Of a stretch of 64,000 nucleotides of DNA, positions 28,601-41,535 are shown one piece after another. The DNA is from Bilabrum cf. latius (taxonomy: Eukaryota; Bigyra: Bicosoecida; Bigyra; Bicosoecida): positions 1,116,001-1,180,000 of the forward strand of contig OZ237735.1 of NCBI GenBank assembly GCA_965178125.1, in the 5' to 3' direction. The notes beneath the pieces are model-generated. The model saw nothing but the letters and a program-made list of their open reading frames with translations. It did not search any database and was not told where the DNA came from. Each line of letters starts with the position of its first letter. Positions within the stretch are counted from its first letter, which is position 1. Position numbers and translations under genes: made by a program.

Positions 28601-31600
28601 CGATGCACTCAGAAAGGCGGTTGTAGCCCGCGTGCTGCCAGCATCAGCCCTAAGGACGTGCACGCGGAGTGCGCTGTAACCTTGCAGCCCAAGCCCAACA
28701 GCAACCATAGACTGGAACTCTGCCTCGCGAAAGTCCTCAATGTTGGTTTCAAGCACTAGTTGTACCGCCAGTCCGGCAAGTTGCGAGCAGTCAAGAGTAG
28801 AAAATCCATATTCACAAGAGCACAGCCCATTCCAGGCATGGCAAGTCCCATGCCCAGAGCAACCATTCGGACACTCCAGGGCAGCTGTGGTCTGAGCGAT
28901 CACAAGATTGCTCGGCGGCGCAACCCCAATGGAATTCTCTGAAGTGACATAAAATGCGTACGCTGAGCCTGGCATGAGGCCAGTGACATTGAACTCGGTC
29001 GCTTGCGGCGGAACGATTCCTGCAAGGCTCCATCGTAGATCAGCGGGTCGAAGATCATCTGGCAAGGAGTTGTTACTCATGCCTGGATACGGCCGCCCAA
29101 GCAGCACTCGAAAAAGCTTGTACTCGGCGATAGGTTTTCCTCCGTCCGAAGAGGGTGGCTTCCACTGTAGTCCCACTTGAACTTGGTATGCCCAACTCGC
29201 TTTGAGGTCCAATGTGCCGATTCTGTCAGGCGTGCTGCTAGAGGTTCGAACGAGCACGGCCTCAGACTACTTCGAGAAGGCAGTATCGGTCTGCACGACC
29301 ACAGAGATTCTATATGTCGTGGTGTGATTCAGCCCCGCGACGACGAACCGCGCCGGCTCCCCTCGAAGCAATCTAGTCCAATCACTACGCGTCGAGTCTG
29401 ACAGGTTCGCTGCCGCGGAACGGTACAGCGGTCGGCCTGTCTCGGCATTTACAAAAACGATGCGATGAATTGAGCACAGTAGGCTAGCTTCGAGTTGAGT
29501 TTGGCTCTCATAGCCTATTTCAAGCGTTGCAGAGGATGAGGTTGTAGATAGCAACCGCGGTATTGGTGGTGGCAGTGGTGGCAGCCATGGTGACACAACA
29601 CCAACAGCTGCCTGACACCCACTGCGTAGCTTGCGTAAACGATCAATAGTTTCCGCATCAACCCTGGTTGGGAGCAACGTATTACCTAATTCTTGTACGG
29701 GCTCAGGTGGAAGTGGGCTGCCTACTCGAACAGTGAACACCACACCAACAGTTTGTCGCGGAATTGCCAACTATGCAGCACCATTGAAACAGCCGTAGTA
29801 GTACAGCTACTCTGCTCCAGACAACGATCTCAGAATCGAACTCATTGCAGAGCTCATCGATGAACCGCTACGTATCCGACCACTCAAATCACTCATTGAG
29901 ATATCTGGCACTTGGTACTCTGCAGAGTTCCGGAATGGCTTCATCTCGAAGTCATAGAGAGCCTATGTACTGCCAGAAAAAGACTAGTTGTGTAAATTTC
30001 TTTCGCACTGTTTACCAAACTGGCTCAGTTGGTGGTAGTAAAACTCGGTGCAGACATACCTAGAACCACCAGTGCTGCCGCTGCCAGACTGCTCCACGGC
30101 GATCACAGCGTGTTCGTCCAGGACGCTATCCAGTAGTTCGGACTCGAATCGTATCTCATCTGATTCCAATAGCTTCACATTTACGGCAAGCGGGCTCGGG
30201 ACAATGGCAGCTTGCGTGGTGAAGTGGTGCGAAGGCTCGCTCCAGCCTCCAGGACCAACACGATTGCGGAGCGCAATCTGCACGAAGTACGTCGACGATC
30301 CAAGGAGTCCACTCAACACTATTGTTCCATTTGTGTACGCACCCGCTTGCATGTGCTCCGAAGTTGTTCTGTTGGACTCGTTGAATGTTCCGCTCTGAAC
30401 CTAGGTAAGCCTAACGCGAATCGCTAAGAGCTCGGCCCCACCGGTACTGACATCCGTGCTCGTCCACAGAACCAGGCTGGACTCTGCAGTGATTCTCGAT
30501 ACTCTTGGAGCGGTTGGAGTTCCTGGAGCTTGAGGCGCGCCCGTCTGCACGGATGAGTTTGACTGTTCCCATGGTGATACAGATCCATCTGTGAACCTAA
30601 GGCGGACCGAAGCAGCATACAATGTTTCGGCTCTGAGACCTTCGACCGCTGCAGACAGGGACATGGCAACATCGTACATATGCCATGCGTCTGGTTTGTC
30701 GCTGTCGCTTCCAATGGATTCCAACGAATTGACTTGCAACGGCCTTGCTGGGGGTTGGTGGTCTCCGAATCTCAGCAACTACGACGAATCAATCACGACT
30801 TCACGAGCAGAGCTGTTGGTTTGAACCTGCACCATGAGAACTTCTACTGATCGAATTGATACTGCAATGGGCTAGTAAGGGACCTTGAACTTGACGGCAA
30901 GCCTGCTTGGTGATTGATCGATAGTCGGTAGTATCAACACGTCCGTGGCTGGAAGTCGGGTAGCAGACGGTTGATTTGCGATCTGCAAGCCTCGCAGCTA
31001 AGCCGTGTTTGACACTTGTTGGCCCAGTGGGTCTGACAACCACATACTGAAGTACGTACTAGGAATTTCATGCATTCCAGACGTAGTAATACCGTTGAAC
31101 TCTAGAGAGAGATTCAATGGGCCCGAGTACTGGACACTCGAAGCTAAATGCGAACACGAGGCGAGCCCATCGTCAGGTGGCATTGACTCTAGCACTGGAG
31201 TACTACCCGTATTAAGGATAACTACGTTGACGAACAGAGGCATATCCAATATTGCCTGCTTGTTCATCTGTGCTGCTACCATTTCGGATTGAAATTGCAC
31301 CGATAGCGTGGATGCCGACACCCATTTTGTTTCAAGCTTGGGCAACTCAACTAGCCTGTCGACTGCTAAAGTGTCGTTTGATCCTAGCTCAACAAGAGTG
31401 GGCATCAAGGTGGCGTTCAATAAAATGACCACGCGGCATCCAGTGAACTCGAGAGCCACAACTCTAGGCTCATTGATTGCTTCCAGAAGTCGAATCGCAG
31501 GAGTGCCGACGTTCCCGGCACATGAGACCGACACGCTCTTCGCAACATCTGTGTGAGTTGCAGCGGCAAATAGGAGCAGACCTGATGGCGAAGAGCTTGA

Positions 31601-34600
31601 TCTAACGAGACGATTTGTGGTTTGGGTACTGATACCACTCTACACTGCCAGCAGAGATTGCTGCAACGCAACTGAGTGATTGAGTTCCAGCCGTGTTGCC
31701 AGTATCCCGCTGCAAAGGCTGGTGCCTTCCTGACTGATTTTCACGCGAAAAAATCTAGTTGTTGGATGAACTACAACAGCGGCAGCTTGGCTGCAGTTGT
31801 TAGAAATGATCACGACTGCTGGCTCCCTGCTCAGCATAGTCGTGCTTGATAGCTGGATCCAGCCGTACGGGGCGACAGCTGCTTCGATGCTGGAATCCAA
31901 GGAATCTTCACTGCTAATCTCAGTGGAACTTGCCATCCAATTACCGAAACTTCTTGCAGTGTCTAAGTTCACGACATGCGTATCATTGGGCAGCCGAAGA
32001 ACAAGTTGCGATTGCGCTGGCTCAACATCGAGGTGCACGCAGAACTTTGCAATGCCAGTCCCGTTGCTAAATACATGCCACTCCATAGAATCTACAACAG
32101 AAGAAGGCCTTTCGCTTCTAGCGAGCAAAAGGTGGGCACCATGGATCTCTGGGCTTACCCCAGGGCACTGTACTGTCACAGCATTGCACCGGAACTCCAA
32201 GGAATGCTTGCTGGTGACAACGCATTGTCCATTAATTGGCGAGATGCCTCCACGAATAGAAGACATCACCCAATTAGAGTTGTTGACTCGAACTGCAGCA
32301 AACTAAGTGCGATCCAAGGAGTGGGTACTCTCAACTTTGCTGATCCACTTGTGCAGCACTTCCTCCTGCAGGCCACTGGAGCAATTCGATCGTGTCTATC
32401 TGAGGACTCTGGCACTAGTCAACCCTGCACCTTCCAAAGAGACGCACGTAGACGCAGTCTTCATTGAATCATTAAAGAATGCAACAAACTAAATCGTATC
32501 GAATGGGCCGGCCACAACACCGTTAAGCCGCAAGTCCATGTACGTATCAGATGCACGAGCTTCCAAAATGCCGAGTAGTCTCGGTGCTGAGTCGGACTGC
32601 GGGTTGTCCAACGCTTCCTTCGAATTGGTTGCAGGCGTACAGTCTCCAGTGGTGCCATTGTAGTACAGCGGGCAAACTGTTAGCAGCTCTCCTGCTCCTA
32701 CTACTGCAAAAGAGTCTGGGTAGGGCAGGCTCGGGCCGTCAAGCCCGACGCACCAGCCCGAGGAGATGCCGCTGGATTCTCCAGCCACACTGCGACCATT
32801 GGAATTGACAAACGAAACTTCACTAGAATCAGAGCATTTTAAAACAGTTTTCCTCCCTGACCACAACTCTTCTGGCCACAGTTGCACATCATGGGTTGAT
32901 CCTGCAAGGGCCACGCGAAGCAAAACTCCCACAGCTTCGTTTGTGAACCGGTCAGACATGCAACTCGGAGACACGACCCAGGCCGTAAACATCTCTGGAA
33001 GGTCAACAGCGAGCTTTGATAAATCCAATTGGTGTATGCCACCATCGCAGCTTGCAGCACTCAGAGAACGGACGTCAGCTGCTGCAACAGCATGCTTGCT
33101 CCACGCGCCAGTGTGGTTGTCCGCGTGCTTGAGCGCCACTACAACGCGTTGGCAGTTATCCACTGAGCTAGGCAACTCAATTGCTATCACGTCTTCTTTC
33201 GATATTGCTGCCACCATTTTTGCGTCTGAGTTGGCTGTCCGTGTCACCGAGTGCGCCTCAAGTGGGAGTAAGACTGGCGTCTCCATGATTGAGTCCTCTA
33301 TCCTCATTAGACTAGCAAGACGGTTCGACTGAACTTGTCCGATCGAATAATTTGATGTCCGTAGCTCTACATTGGTCGGGCACGAGGTGATGCCAGAAAG
33401 TGCGTACTGGCGCAAAGGCAACGTACCAGCAATAAGCAGCGGATCACCCGGTTGCATGCCATCACCTGGAACTCGTGCTACCAAAACACCCTAAATTGGG
33501 CTCTAGCGCATGGTTTCCGGTAGCCTGTAATATGCTGCGTAGCTACCTGTGTCACTTGGCCTGCTACGGGCAATGCCAAGCAAGACTGGTTCCGTGGTTT
33601 GCCACAAATGCACAGCTTGCGACGGCACGGTGAGGTTGCTACAAGCAAAGTCACCAAACCCACCGAGATTCCCAGCCTATACACACGCATGTACGGACTT
33701 CGGGTTGTCCAAAAGCTTAATGTCGAACATGCACGTAGCTTTGCCATCATCTTGACACTCTTCATCGCGCAATGTCCACTCATGAGGGCTGCTTCCGCCG
33801 TCTTGCAACTGCAAGAGCACGTGAAACCCGACCAACTTCCCCCCTCCAGCACTGATTGGTCTTTTCCACGAGAGACGAACTGTTGATGCGTCGAGCATGT
33901 ATATCTCAGTGCTGCAGGGGCGACTCGGAGCATATGGCGGCGCGGTCATGAAACTAGCAGTAGTTGGATCGGATTGCTGGCACCACAACGCGCCAGCAGC
34001 CTCTATCGGGCACTGTGATGTGTCCCTTGCAGATGACACGTGCACAACATACTTAGTTGATCCCAACAGGCCATCCAAGTCAATTCTTGTTGAGGCGCCT
34101 ACTGCCTGGTCACCTCTAGGAATCCCAACAAATTGCACTGGCCTCACCTCCTGCCCAGAAGCATCAAGAACACGCACAATGTACTATGAAATCAAAGCTC
34201 CACCATCTTTAGTTGGATATTCGACGTATAGCATCCCTCGGTCAGGCTGAATAGACGACACATTCACGATTAGTGGTGGGCTTGGATGCACCGGGCTGGA
34301 GCTGGTCCTGGCAGAGCCAAGAATTTCATCTGCTGAGCCCCAGCCTACCACGTTCCGCGACCTCGCAAACGGAAAGTACTACCTGCCTGCATAGAGACCT
34401 GTCGCACAGAAATGCGCAATATCAGTCCCGTTTCCGGCAGGCGTGTTACATGACTCCCGTGCACAAACGGCGCTTGGCGGCACCAGGAAAACTGAGGGAC
34501 TCTTTGTACCCGTGTCATCCGACAGCCACAGCTCGTACTCGAGAATTGGCTCCCCGCCGGTCATGCTCGGCCCAGTTAGTTTGGCACAAAACTCATCCGG

Positions 34601-37600
34601 AAGTTCCCCAGAGTTGATGGGTACGATCTCACGTGGGGTACCTGGAGGCACGGCGTTCATCGTTTGGGAACAGAGCGGCCGCGAAGGCTGCGACAACGCA
34701 TCTTCACCAGCCAGAATTGAAGCTGAGATGCACAAACTGGAGTTTGCATACAGCAGAGATGTATGCACATCTACGAAGGACAGGCTTCGATCGCCGACCT
34801 TGGACTAGTATGCAGCCTCGTGTCCGTCTCCAGTAGCATGCACGCGCAGCAGAGAATTGTCCACTCTGTTTCTGTCGCTATATGTGCTGTTTACAACGAT
34901 AGCCGACACAGGCATACCACCGGTTGAGCCATTCCATTCAACATCAATGGTGCAGGCATCTGGCTGACAGCGAATACGTCTTGCTGTGGGCGCCTTCGCT
35001 TGGACTGCGTCGGGACACTGACTGGCTCGCAACGCTACGTCAGTGCTTGCTCTAGTCACGCTACTCACACCAGCCGAGGACAGAGACATGGCTACGACTT
35101 CATGCACGATGTTGGCTCGCAAGCCGGTGAGTCGCAGCATGCCATCCTGCACGACTCCCCCGTACCGAGTGGAGCTGGCTGCCCTCACCATATCAGCACT
35201 GGGCTGCAGTTTATCCGAAGACGTTGGTACAGAAGCCAGTTGGTGGACTGACAACAGCTGCGTCATTACTGCAGTTCTATCAGAAAAGAACCGGCCAGAG
35301 CCGGTATGATTTGCTACTTCTAATGGTATCGCAGCAGCTATCAGAGACACGTTGCTACCACCGTCATTCCAAACTGGACCGACGCGAATATCAACTGAAT
35401 CGCACGAAGCATTTGACCACGACACAAGCATAGGTTGGGACGGCGGCTGTTTCGAGATGCCTGTTATATATTTCGCCTCGGACCACGGAGACCAACCGGC
35501 CGCCGTTCCCACACGGACAGCAATGCCGTATGACTACTAGCGAACGTGTCGCACCAGCAATCCCGAAGTAAGGCGCCTCAGATAGGGTTCTTCTTGATGT
35601 CTAGATAGGAACAAAATATCATGCAGCGAAGAAGCCACGCTCGGCAAAAACGAATCCACCTGCGCAGCACGCTGCACCTGAGTGCACGAGCTAGTGGAGT
35701 CTGTTGCCGAACGTGAGCATGCCTCCAACGCAGACACGCTGAGCCCGCCAGTACGATTCGTCAAAACTTTCATGGAAACAATACCACCTGTTGACAATTC
35801 TAAACTAAGCTTCGGAGCTTCTGGAGGGGCACGGTGCACCGTAGTCTCAATGTCGTTGCTAAGATCTGACCACTCGCTGTATCCACCTGCATTCCGGAAC
35901 CGAATCCTGCAGCGGATGTGCTTAGAAGCCGGCATTCCAATCACAGTCGTCCACTACAAAGGATGTGACTGATTGACCTAAGTTCTGTACTCTGCTACCT
36001 CCCTACTTGCATTCAAGCGAATTTCCACGTCGTCCGGAACTAGTACAGCCGAAAGTACTGGCGGAAGCTCCCAAGAAGCGCGCCGTTCTAGCACTCCTGA
36101 ATCAAACTCAAGATGCCATAGGCGATCAAACTCACAGTTGCTCACGAGTTGAGAGGAAGCACATTGGAAAATCTCGACTTCAGAGCCAAGCAACAGGGCT
36201 GAGGAGCTTGTGTTTCCGAACACGAGTACACCAGCTTCTTGACCCCAGCTAGGCAGAGAGTCCTTCGGAACGGGGGTAAGCACCGGGCGATTCGGTCTGG
36301 AAGGAGGCTTCGGAGGTATGCAGTACGCTCCAGTTGGATCTGGCTCGTAGTGCTCAATGCATACCACGTGGCAGCTGCTTGCACCATCAACCCAGGTTGT
36401 GTTTGGTGCAAGCTAGACTTGAGCAGCTGCTGCCAGTTCAGAACACAGCAGGCATTCTGATCCATAGTAGCCTGTTCTACACCTCCAAAGGCAATCCGTG
36501 CCTTTCACCCAGTCTGCATTCTCAGGCTTCCGCTGATCGCATACCAAGCAGCTGCTATCGTCGATCTGACCAGCTGCAGAGGTAGTGCCTGGTGGGCACG
36601 ACAAGCATCGGACCTCAAACTGCGGGGAGTCTACAACCTGCTCCCCATATCTACCCTCGAAGCAGAAATCTCGAAGGTAAAGCCTGCCATCTGAAGTGAT
36701 GGGCGACAACTACTCGTTGCTGGTCGTCGGTGATGAAACCAACATGGTTTCCTGAGAGAGCAGCACATCGTGTCCAAAAGAGTCCCCACTACTCGAACTA
36801 AACGTCACAATATTGTGCGTGTGCTTGCACTGTGTACTATCCCAAAATAACCGCAGCCGGTCTTCGGTTGACAACTGCCCTGCCCCCGCCGAGCCAGATG
36901 CCGATATGGAGGCATCACTTTCAGAGAGTCGAGCCTAGAAGCTCAACGTGACGCTAAGAACCCCGACCATTGATGCCCCACGATTTCCAGCAAGAATATG
37001 CACATGATTCTCCATGCGTTCGGAGGACAGCGCCAGTGGGCCATAATTCTGTGCGTTTAATGGCAATGAGTCGCTCTTCCCGAGCCATCGGCACAGCGGG
37101 ATGGGGGCGGTGTGAATGACATTCCCACTGTTCGAAGACATGTTTCCCGACTGAATCATTAGAGAGGCTCCTGTGCCGCTCGATGCACCAGTTAAGTGCT
37201 GTTCAGCAGAAATGGCCGCTCCGTGCACGAAGCTCGCTGCTTGTCGCGCGATATAGACATCCGAGTCCGCTCTTCGGGCCCACCACTGCTGCGCGGGATG
37301 AAAGTAAGGATTGCTGAATATGAATACCGCCCCCCGGCTAAGAGATGATAGACGCCCTCCCGGAAGTCGCTAGGGGTTCACCGTTGAGTTTGCATCGTCT
37401 TCACCGGACAGGAGTGGGGCGTCGATTGCCAGTACGGAATCAGACACCAGGAGGGACTGCCCGAATCGGCTCGTCGAGAAGTCTGCCGAGACTGGCAGCA
37501 TACCGGACTGACGAATGGTCTGATCATCAATGTTATCATGTCTAGTCCAGTTCTTCGACCCTTGTCTCGACCAGACTGCCACAGCAGCTCGGCTTGGCAT

Positions 37601-38488
37601 GCCAGCAAGCAGCAGGTCATCAAGCAGTCCAAGAGACGTCACCTGCTCTGGGAGTGCCCAATGCCCGGCAGGCTGTAGTGACGAATTCAGCGAAGTGGGA
37701 CTTTTGGCAGCGTCGCGAAATGCCTGAGGATCTAGGCCAAGGGCCTGGACCTGATCCCGCATGCCATATGCCAAGCGAGGATCTATAGTGCCTGTCGCAT
37801 TCTGGCACACTGGCTCCCCACGATCAAGGATTTCGGGAGATCCCAAGCGGCACTACTCGAGAACTACTACATACCACTGGGACCATGCACCTGGGCGAGC
37901 TTGATAGCTCAGGGAAATGGCTGCACTCGGCAAGTGCCCGCTGGTTACTGCAACTGTTCCGACTCGCACCGATCCAGTCTGCTTGCCGATCATAGTCTGC
38001 AGCGAGCGCACTGTCAGCCAAAACCTTGGTTCCCACGGTGTTGATGCATTTGTACGCGCGCTGAGCAACACGGCGGAATCTGAGTAAATTGCAATTAGAT
38101 CTCTCGAAGCCGCACTTCGCCGCAAAGTGGACTCGAAAGCCGCAGATCCGGCGACTGACAGAGCCGAAGGAAGTGCGCTGACCGGATTCCACACTCCTTC
38201 TGGAACTATATAGGTCCTGTTGAACTGCGAGTAAACGAAGAGGCCTCCGTACCCGCTCAAACCATACCCAAGCCCACCCTCATTCGCGTTGTTGTTGTAT
38301 AGCAAGTAGCGCGGGGTATCAACTGCGTGAGCGCAAACAAGCACGTAAAACTTCGATTTCCCAATGAAATACGTTATAATATGCCAAGGGTAGGTCTATC
38401 TTTGCTTACCGATCTACGCGAAAGATGTTCGATGGGAAAGCAATACGAAGCCAAGGGCCAGCAGGCTTGCTCTAGTACAGTGAGGCAT
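25658..38488 (-). CDS. Giant single-pass receptor-like protein with cytoplasmic RING-H2 finger (putative membrane E3 ubiquitin ligase), 4247 aa
   Basis: Exon 1 is 38488-38410, encoding signal peptide MPHCTRASLLALGFVLLSHR, with an in-frame TAG at 38414. The intron is 38409-38323 (GTAAGC...CGCAG, 87 nt). Exon 2, 38322-25658, is one frame ending in TGA. In order the protein has: two FG-GAP-like motifs (SRFGQSLL near residue 313, DSFGHDVLL near 542); a GCC2/GCC3-like Cys-rich module (CPPGTTSAAG, about 590-650); many fibronectin III-like domains (about 800-3165); an EGF module (CSGHGTCHAWNGLCSC, about 3175-3205); four PSI-like modules (CAWC, CGWC); a CUB-like domain (about 3710-3890); a membrane span (about 3903-3925); and a RING-H2 at about 4017-4060 with C-x2-C-x14-C-x-H-x2-H-x2-C-x10-C-x2-C spacing. 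At least 30 in-frame TAGs, and no TAA or TGA in the stretches checked. Inference: it recruits ubiquitination at a membrane in response to an extracellular ligand. Confidence 0.85.
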
Positions 38489-38931
38489 GCCAGTCGGAGA
38501 GATAGCCTTCAAAAAATTACTACCAACGTCAGCCTTCGTCTATGAAGACAGATTAGTGAACGCGGATTAGCACCGGGAGTCGAGCACGTCAGCTCTTGAA
38601 CGGAACCAGTCAGTGACAGCGCGGCGCCCTATGAGCAAATTCCACCCACATTGTCTGTGTGTGATTCTGCCATGGTGGTTCTCTCTGCTGCACAAAATGG
38701 ACGCTCTAAATACGGGTAGTGGGCCAAGGTACGGACATGTTACACAAGGTCAACTTCTTCAAGATCCGACTGCGAGCATTGGCAACCGGAGCCTAGCACG
38801 GCTACGAGACAGCTATAGATCTACATGTCGTGCCACCCAGATACTGTTAACACTTGTACGAGACTACGCGCATGCGAATGGATTTGATAGCATGCTCGCT
38901 GCCCAGCACCTCCTTGCTCCTCCCACTGGCA
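38489..38931. other. Intergenic region (443 bp)
   Basis: It lies between the TGA of the lectin-receptor gene and the start of the RING receptor gene, both on the minus strand, so it should carry the RING receptor promoter. I recognise no specific element, RNA gene or repeat here. Confidence 0.45.
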
Positions 38932-40035
38932 TCAGTCATCGTAGATGGCCCCCTTATCCGCACCCGCGCCGGCTTCGACGTCGGCGGCATCTTCAGGTCC
39001 CGCCGCTAGGCTCCGGTACGCCGCAGGATCCAGCCGCAGGCTGGACACCTTCTGCCAAATGAAGTACAGAAGGCCGAGCAGGGCCACCAGCATGATGCAA
39101 ACTGCGATGAGCACGGCACCCTCGACAGACAGGCCACTCTTGCCCGCCTCGATCCTGCTGCCGCAATCCGCGCCCTGCCATCCCTCGTAGCAGAAGCACT
39201 TCGGCCGCCCCTTGTCCGTGTCGAAGTCGCATATCCCGTGGGCGTTGCACAGCCGGTCTTCCCCGTCGGGCTGTCTCACCACCGGGCACTCCGACGGACA
39301 GCCAGCCGTGTTCTTAAGAAAGATCTCGTAGTGGCAATCGCTCGTCTCCTACACGGTTTCCTCGTCTGGAATATTTTGAGCGTCATCCTCGCACTCAATC
39401 CAAACTGTCAAGGACCTCTCCCCAAGGTTGCCGGGGCATCGATCGCCCCCCACGTACTTGATTGCCACACCGCGCGACGGATTTGCTGGGTTCCATAGAC
39501 CCCACTGCTCCGTCTCGTTCGAAAGGGGTCCACTTCCGTCGCCGAGGGAGCCGCCAAGGCGGTGACATTCATCTTCCGCTGGGACCAGGAAGTTCGCAAT
39601 CTGCCAAGCAGGACTTCCTCCCGTGGTGCGGTCAGGATACGTCCCGTTTGCGCACTACGCAGGCACCCGCGTGGTGTCCCTGCACACATTGAAGAGATAT
39701 GTGTAATTTCTGGACCCTGCGTTGTTTGCGCTGTCTCGTACACTATATCTGCGAGCACTTGAGTGAAGCAGGATACCATCGAATCGCTTCGCATTTATCG
39801 CTCATGGTCTGAATACGACAACACGCTGAAATTCTAGTTGGCTATGAATTAATCCAATGGTTATGAAAATCCAAGAACTGCAACAGATCTTCGGATCTCA
39901 CGCGCCTCCATTGGGATTTGCAAGCGGTCTCAAATTGAACGATGAATTGCCAAAGTCATAGCCGCAAGTAGTAGATCCAAGAGTATAGCCAAAGGAAACA
40001 CCTAGGCTTGACACAAGCAGCACAGCACTTAGCAT
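38932..40035 (-). CDS. Mannose-6-phosphate-receptor-homology (MRH) lectin with EGF module and membrane span, 303 aa
   Basis: Exon 1 is 40035-39902, the intron is 39901-39710 (GTGAG...CCAG, 192 nt), and exon 2 is 39709-38932, ending in TGA. The start MLSAVLLVSSLGVSFG is a signal peptide. The luminal part follows the MRH pattern: CGYDF, then a CRD segment, WGLWNPANPSRG, KYVGGDRC, ERSLTVWIEC and CHYEIFLKNTAGCP. The Arg, Glu and Tyr that bind phosphomannose in cation-dependent M6P receptors have plausible counterparts. An EGF-like module follows (CNAHGICDF, CFCYEGWQGADC), then one hydrophobic span (AVLIAVCIMLVALLGLLYFI) and a cytoplasmic tail of about 40 residues with DPAAYRSL and an acidic end. 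In-frame TAGs at 39655 and 39349 read as Gln. Likely role: lysosomal or vacuolar sorting receptor, or a surface lectin. The EGF module after the MRH domain is unusual. Confidence 0.85.
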
Positions 40036-40193
40036 GGTCTTTCCAGTGCAGGTTTTCTTTGTCTTGGCGTCGACATTTCCAGTCTGATTAACTGAATGAT
40101 AGAACGTTACTATAAAACTTCCTCGATCAATGCTTCGCCTCTTACAGCGTCTGCAGTTCTCTAACACAGACGTCTTTTGTGTCAACGAAGAGA
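40036..40193. promoter_or_regulatory. Compact bidirectional promoter region between lectin receptor and eIF2-alpha
   Basis: Only 158 bp separate the two divergent start codons (40035 on minus, 40194 on plus). Both genes have good homology support at their N-termini, so both promoters and 5' leaders must fit here or overlap the coding regions. I identify no specific motif. Confidence 0.5.
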
Positions 40194-41535
40194 ATGTCTT
40201 CAGCTAGCGCGAGGAAAGCAGAGCAAGCTGAGCTTGATGCTGCGCGCAGGCTACGCAAAGCAGACGAAATTCGCACGTCTATCCTCAGCTTGAAATGCCG
40301 CTACTACGAGAACAAGTTTCCCGAGAAGGCCGACTGCGTCATGTGCGATGTGCTAAGGGTAGGGCAGATGGGCGCGGAGGTCGAGTTGATTGAGTTTGAG
40401 AACAAGGGTGGCCTTGTCCAGCTCTCGGAGCTGTCAAGACGGCGCATTCGGTCTATTCATAAGATCATCAAGCCGTCGCAATAGATCGTTCTTAGAGTCA
40501 ATAACATTGATGCAGAGAAAGGTGAGCCCGCTTAACTTCTTTGGAGCTTGTCCGGCACACGAGCAGCTTTCTTGCCGAGGCACTGCAAACTTCAGGAACA
40601 CAATATCTCAGACCGTTGCTGACTTTGCCCCACTGCTATCCACTGCAGGGTATATTGATTTGTCTAAAAAGCATGTAGACGAGGATGAGAACAAGGAATA
40701 CTCCGCTTTCTACGCTAGCAGCTCATTGGTGCACGGAATCGTTCGAAAGGTTGCGCACGATGCAGGCGTCCCGATGCTCTTGATCTACCGAAAGGTAGTT
40801 TGGCCCTTGTACAGACAGGCCCCTAGGTCTGATGACGATGATGATTTTAGCTTCGATCCGCTCCACGGATTCCACAGGGTGAACGAGAATCCCGACGTGC
40901 TGGACGACCTTGAGCCTGCCCTCGACGAGGACACAGCAGCGTCAGGCGCTGCCGCTGCAGACGCCGCCGATCCCGCCGGTGCAAGCTCGGGAGCCGGTGC
41001 GGGCGAAGAAGAGGACCTCTCGGAGGTGGATTGGGAGACGGACCCGCGGCCCTTCAAAGCACTCAGCAAGGAGCTGCAAGACTCGATCAAGACCAAGCTC
41101 GTCGCAGAGATCAGGCACAGGCTCAGGGACTAGCCCGTGAAGATCCGTGCATCCTTTAAGCTCACCTGCTTCGGGGAGGAGGGCATCAATGCCATCAAGC
41201 GCGCGCTGCTGAAGGGCAAGGCGGTGGTGGACGCCGCCCGGGAGGAGGGCCAGCAGGTCGCCGCCAAGGAGGCTGCTGAGGAGGGCAAGGCCGCGGACAG
41301 CGCAGATGCCAAGGAGAAGGAGACCACCATTCGCATGGCCCTGATCGCCGCCCCGGACTACGTGATCACCGCCAAATGCCCCAGGAAGCGAGGCGATGCG
41401 CTGCTGGCATCGGTCGGCCAAGCCATCGATGCGATTCGAAGCGAGATTGACAAGGCTGTAGGTGGCAACCTGCAGGTATCGGAGCAGCCGGCAATCACCA
41501 ACGCAGATGAAGAGGGCGGGGCAGATGGCTCCTGA
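40194..41535 (+). CDS. EIF2S1: Translation initiation factor eIF2 subunit alpha, 404 aa
   Basis: Exon 1 is 40194-40521, the intron is 40522-40648 (GTGAGC...TGCAG, 127 nt), and exon 2 is 40649-41535, ending in TGA. The S1 RNA-binding domain is clear (CRYYENKFPE, LSELSRRRIRSI), and it keeps the Ser of the eIF2-alpha kinase site (Ser51 in human, in SELSRRR). Splicing joins EKG to YIDLSKKHV exactly as in the family. The helical domain is less conserved, has an inserted Ala/Gly/Asp-rich stretch, and is followed by VKIRASFKL and the C-terminal alpha-beta domain. Two in-frame TAGs occur, at 40482 and 41131. The second occupies the near-invariant Gln of the PQAVKIRA motif. An N-terminal extension of about 37 residues precedes the usual start. 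The protein forms eIF2 with beta and gamma and delivers Met-tRNAi to the 40S ribosome. Confidence 0.95.
40482..40484 (+). other. In-frame sense UAG codon in eIF2-alpha, exon 1
   Basis: The frame reads SIHKIIKPSQ, TAG, IVLRV, and after the intron EKG-YIDLS. Both sides are unmistakable eIF2-alpha S1-domain sequence, with no splice sites around the TAG, so the codon must be translated. The position is in a variable loop and does not itself identify the amino acid. Confidence 0.9.
41131..41133 (+). other. In-frame sense UAG codon at a conserved Gln of eIF2-alpha
   Basis: The protein reads RLRD, TAG, PVKIRASF. In human and yeast eIF2-alpha the same place is RLTPQAVKIRAD, so the TAG sits on the Gln of PQ. 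This is one of the two best direct indications that UAG means glutamine here. Confidence 0.88.

Noticed and set aside
40482-41133. TAG read as programmed readthrough or pyrrolysine
   Set aside because: Too many TAGs in too many genes, at ordinary positions, with no shared context. Conserved alignments indicate Gln.
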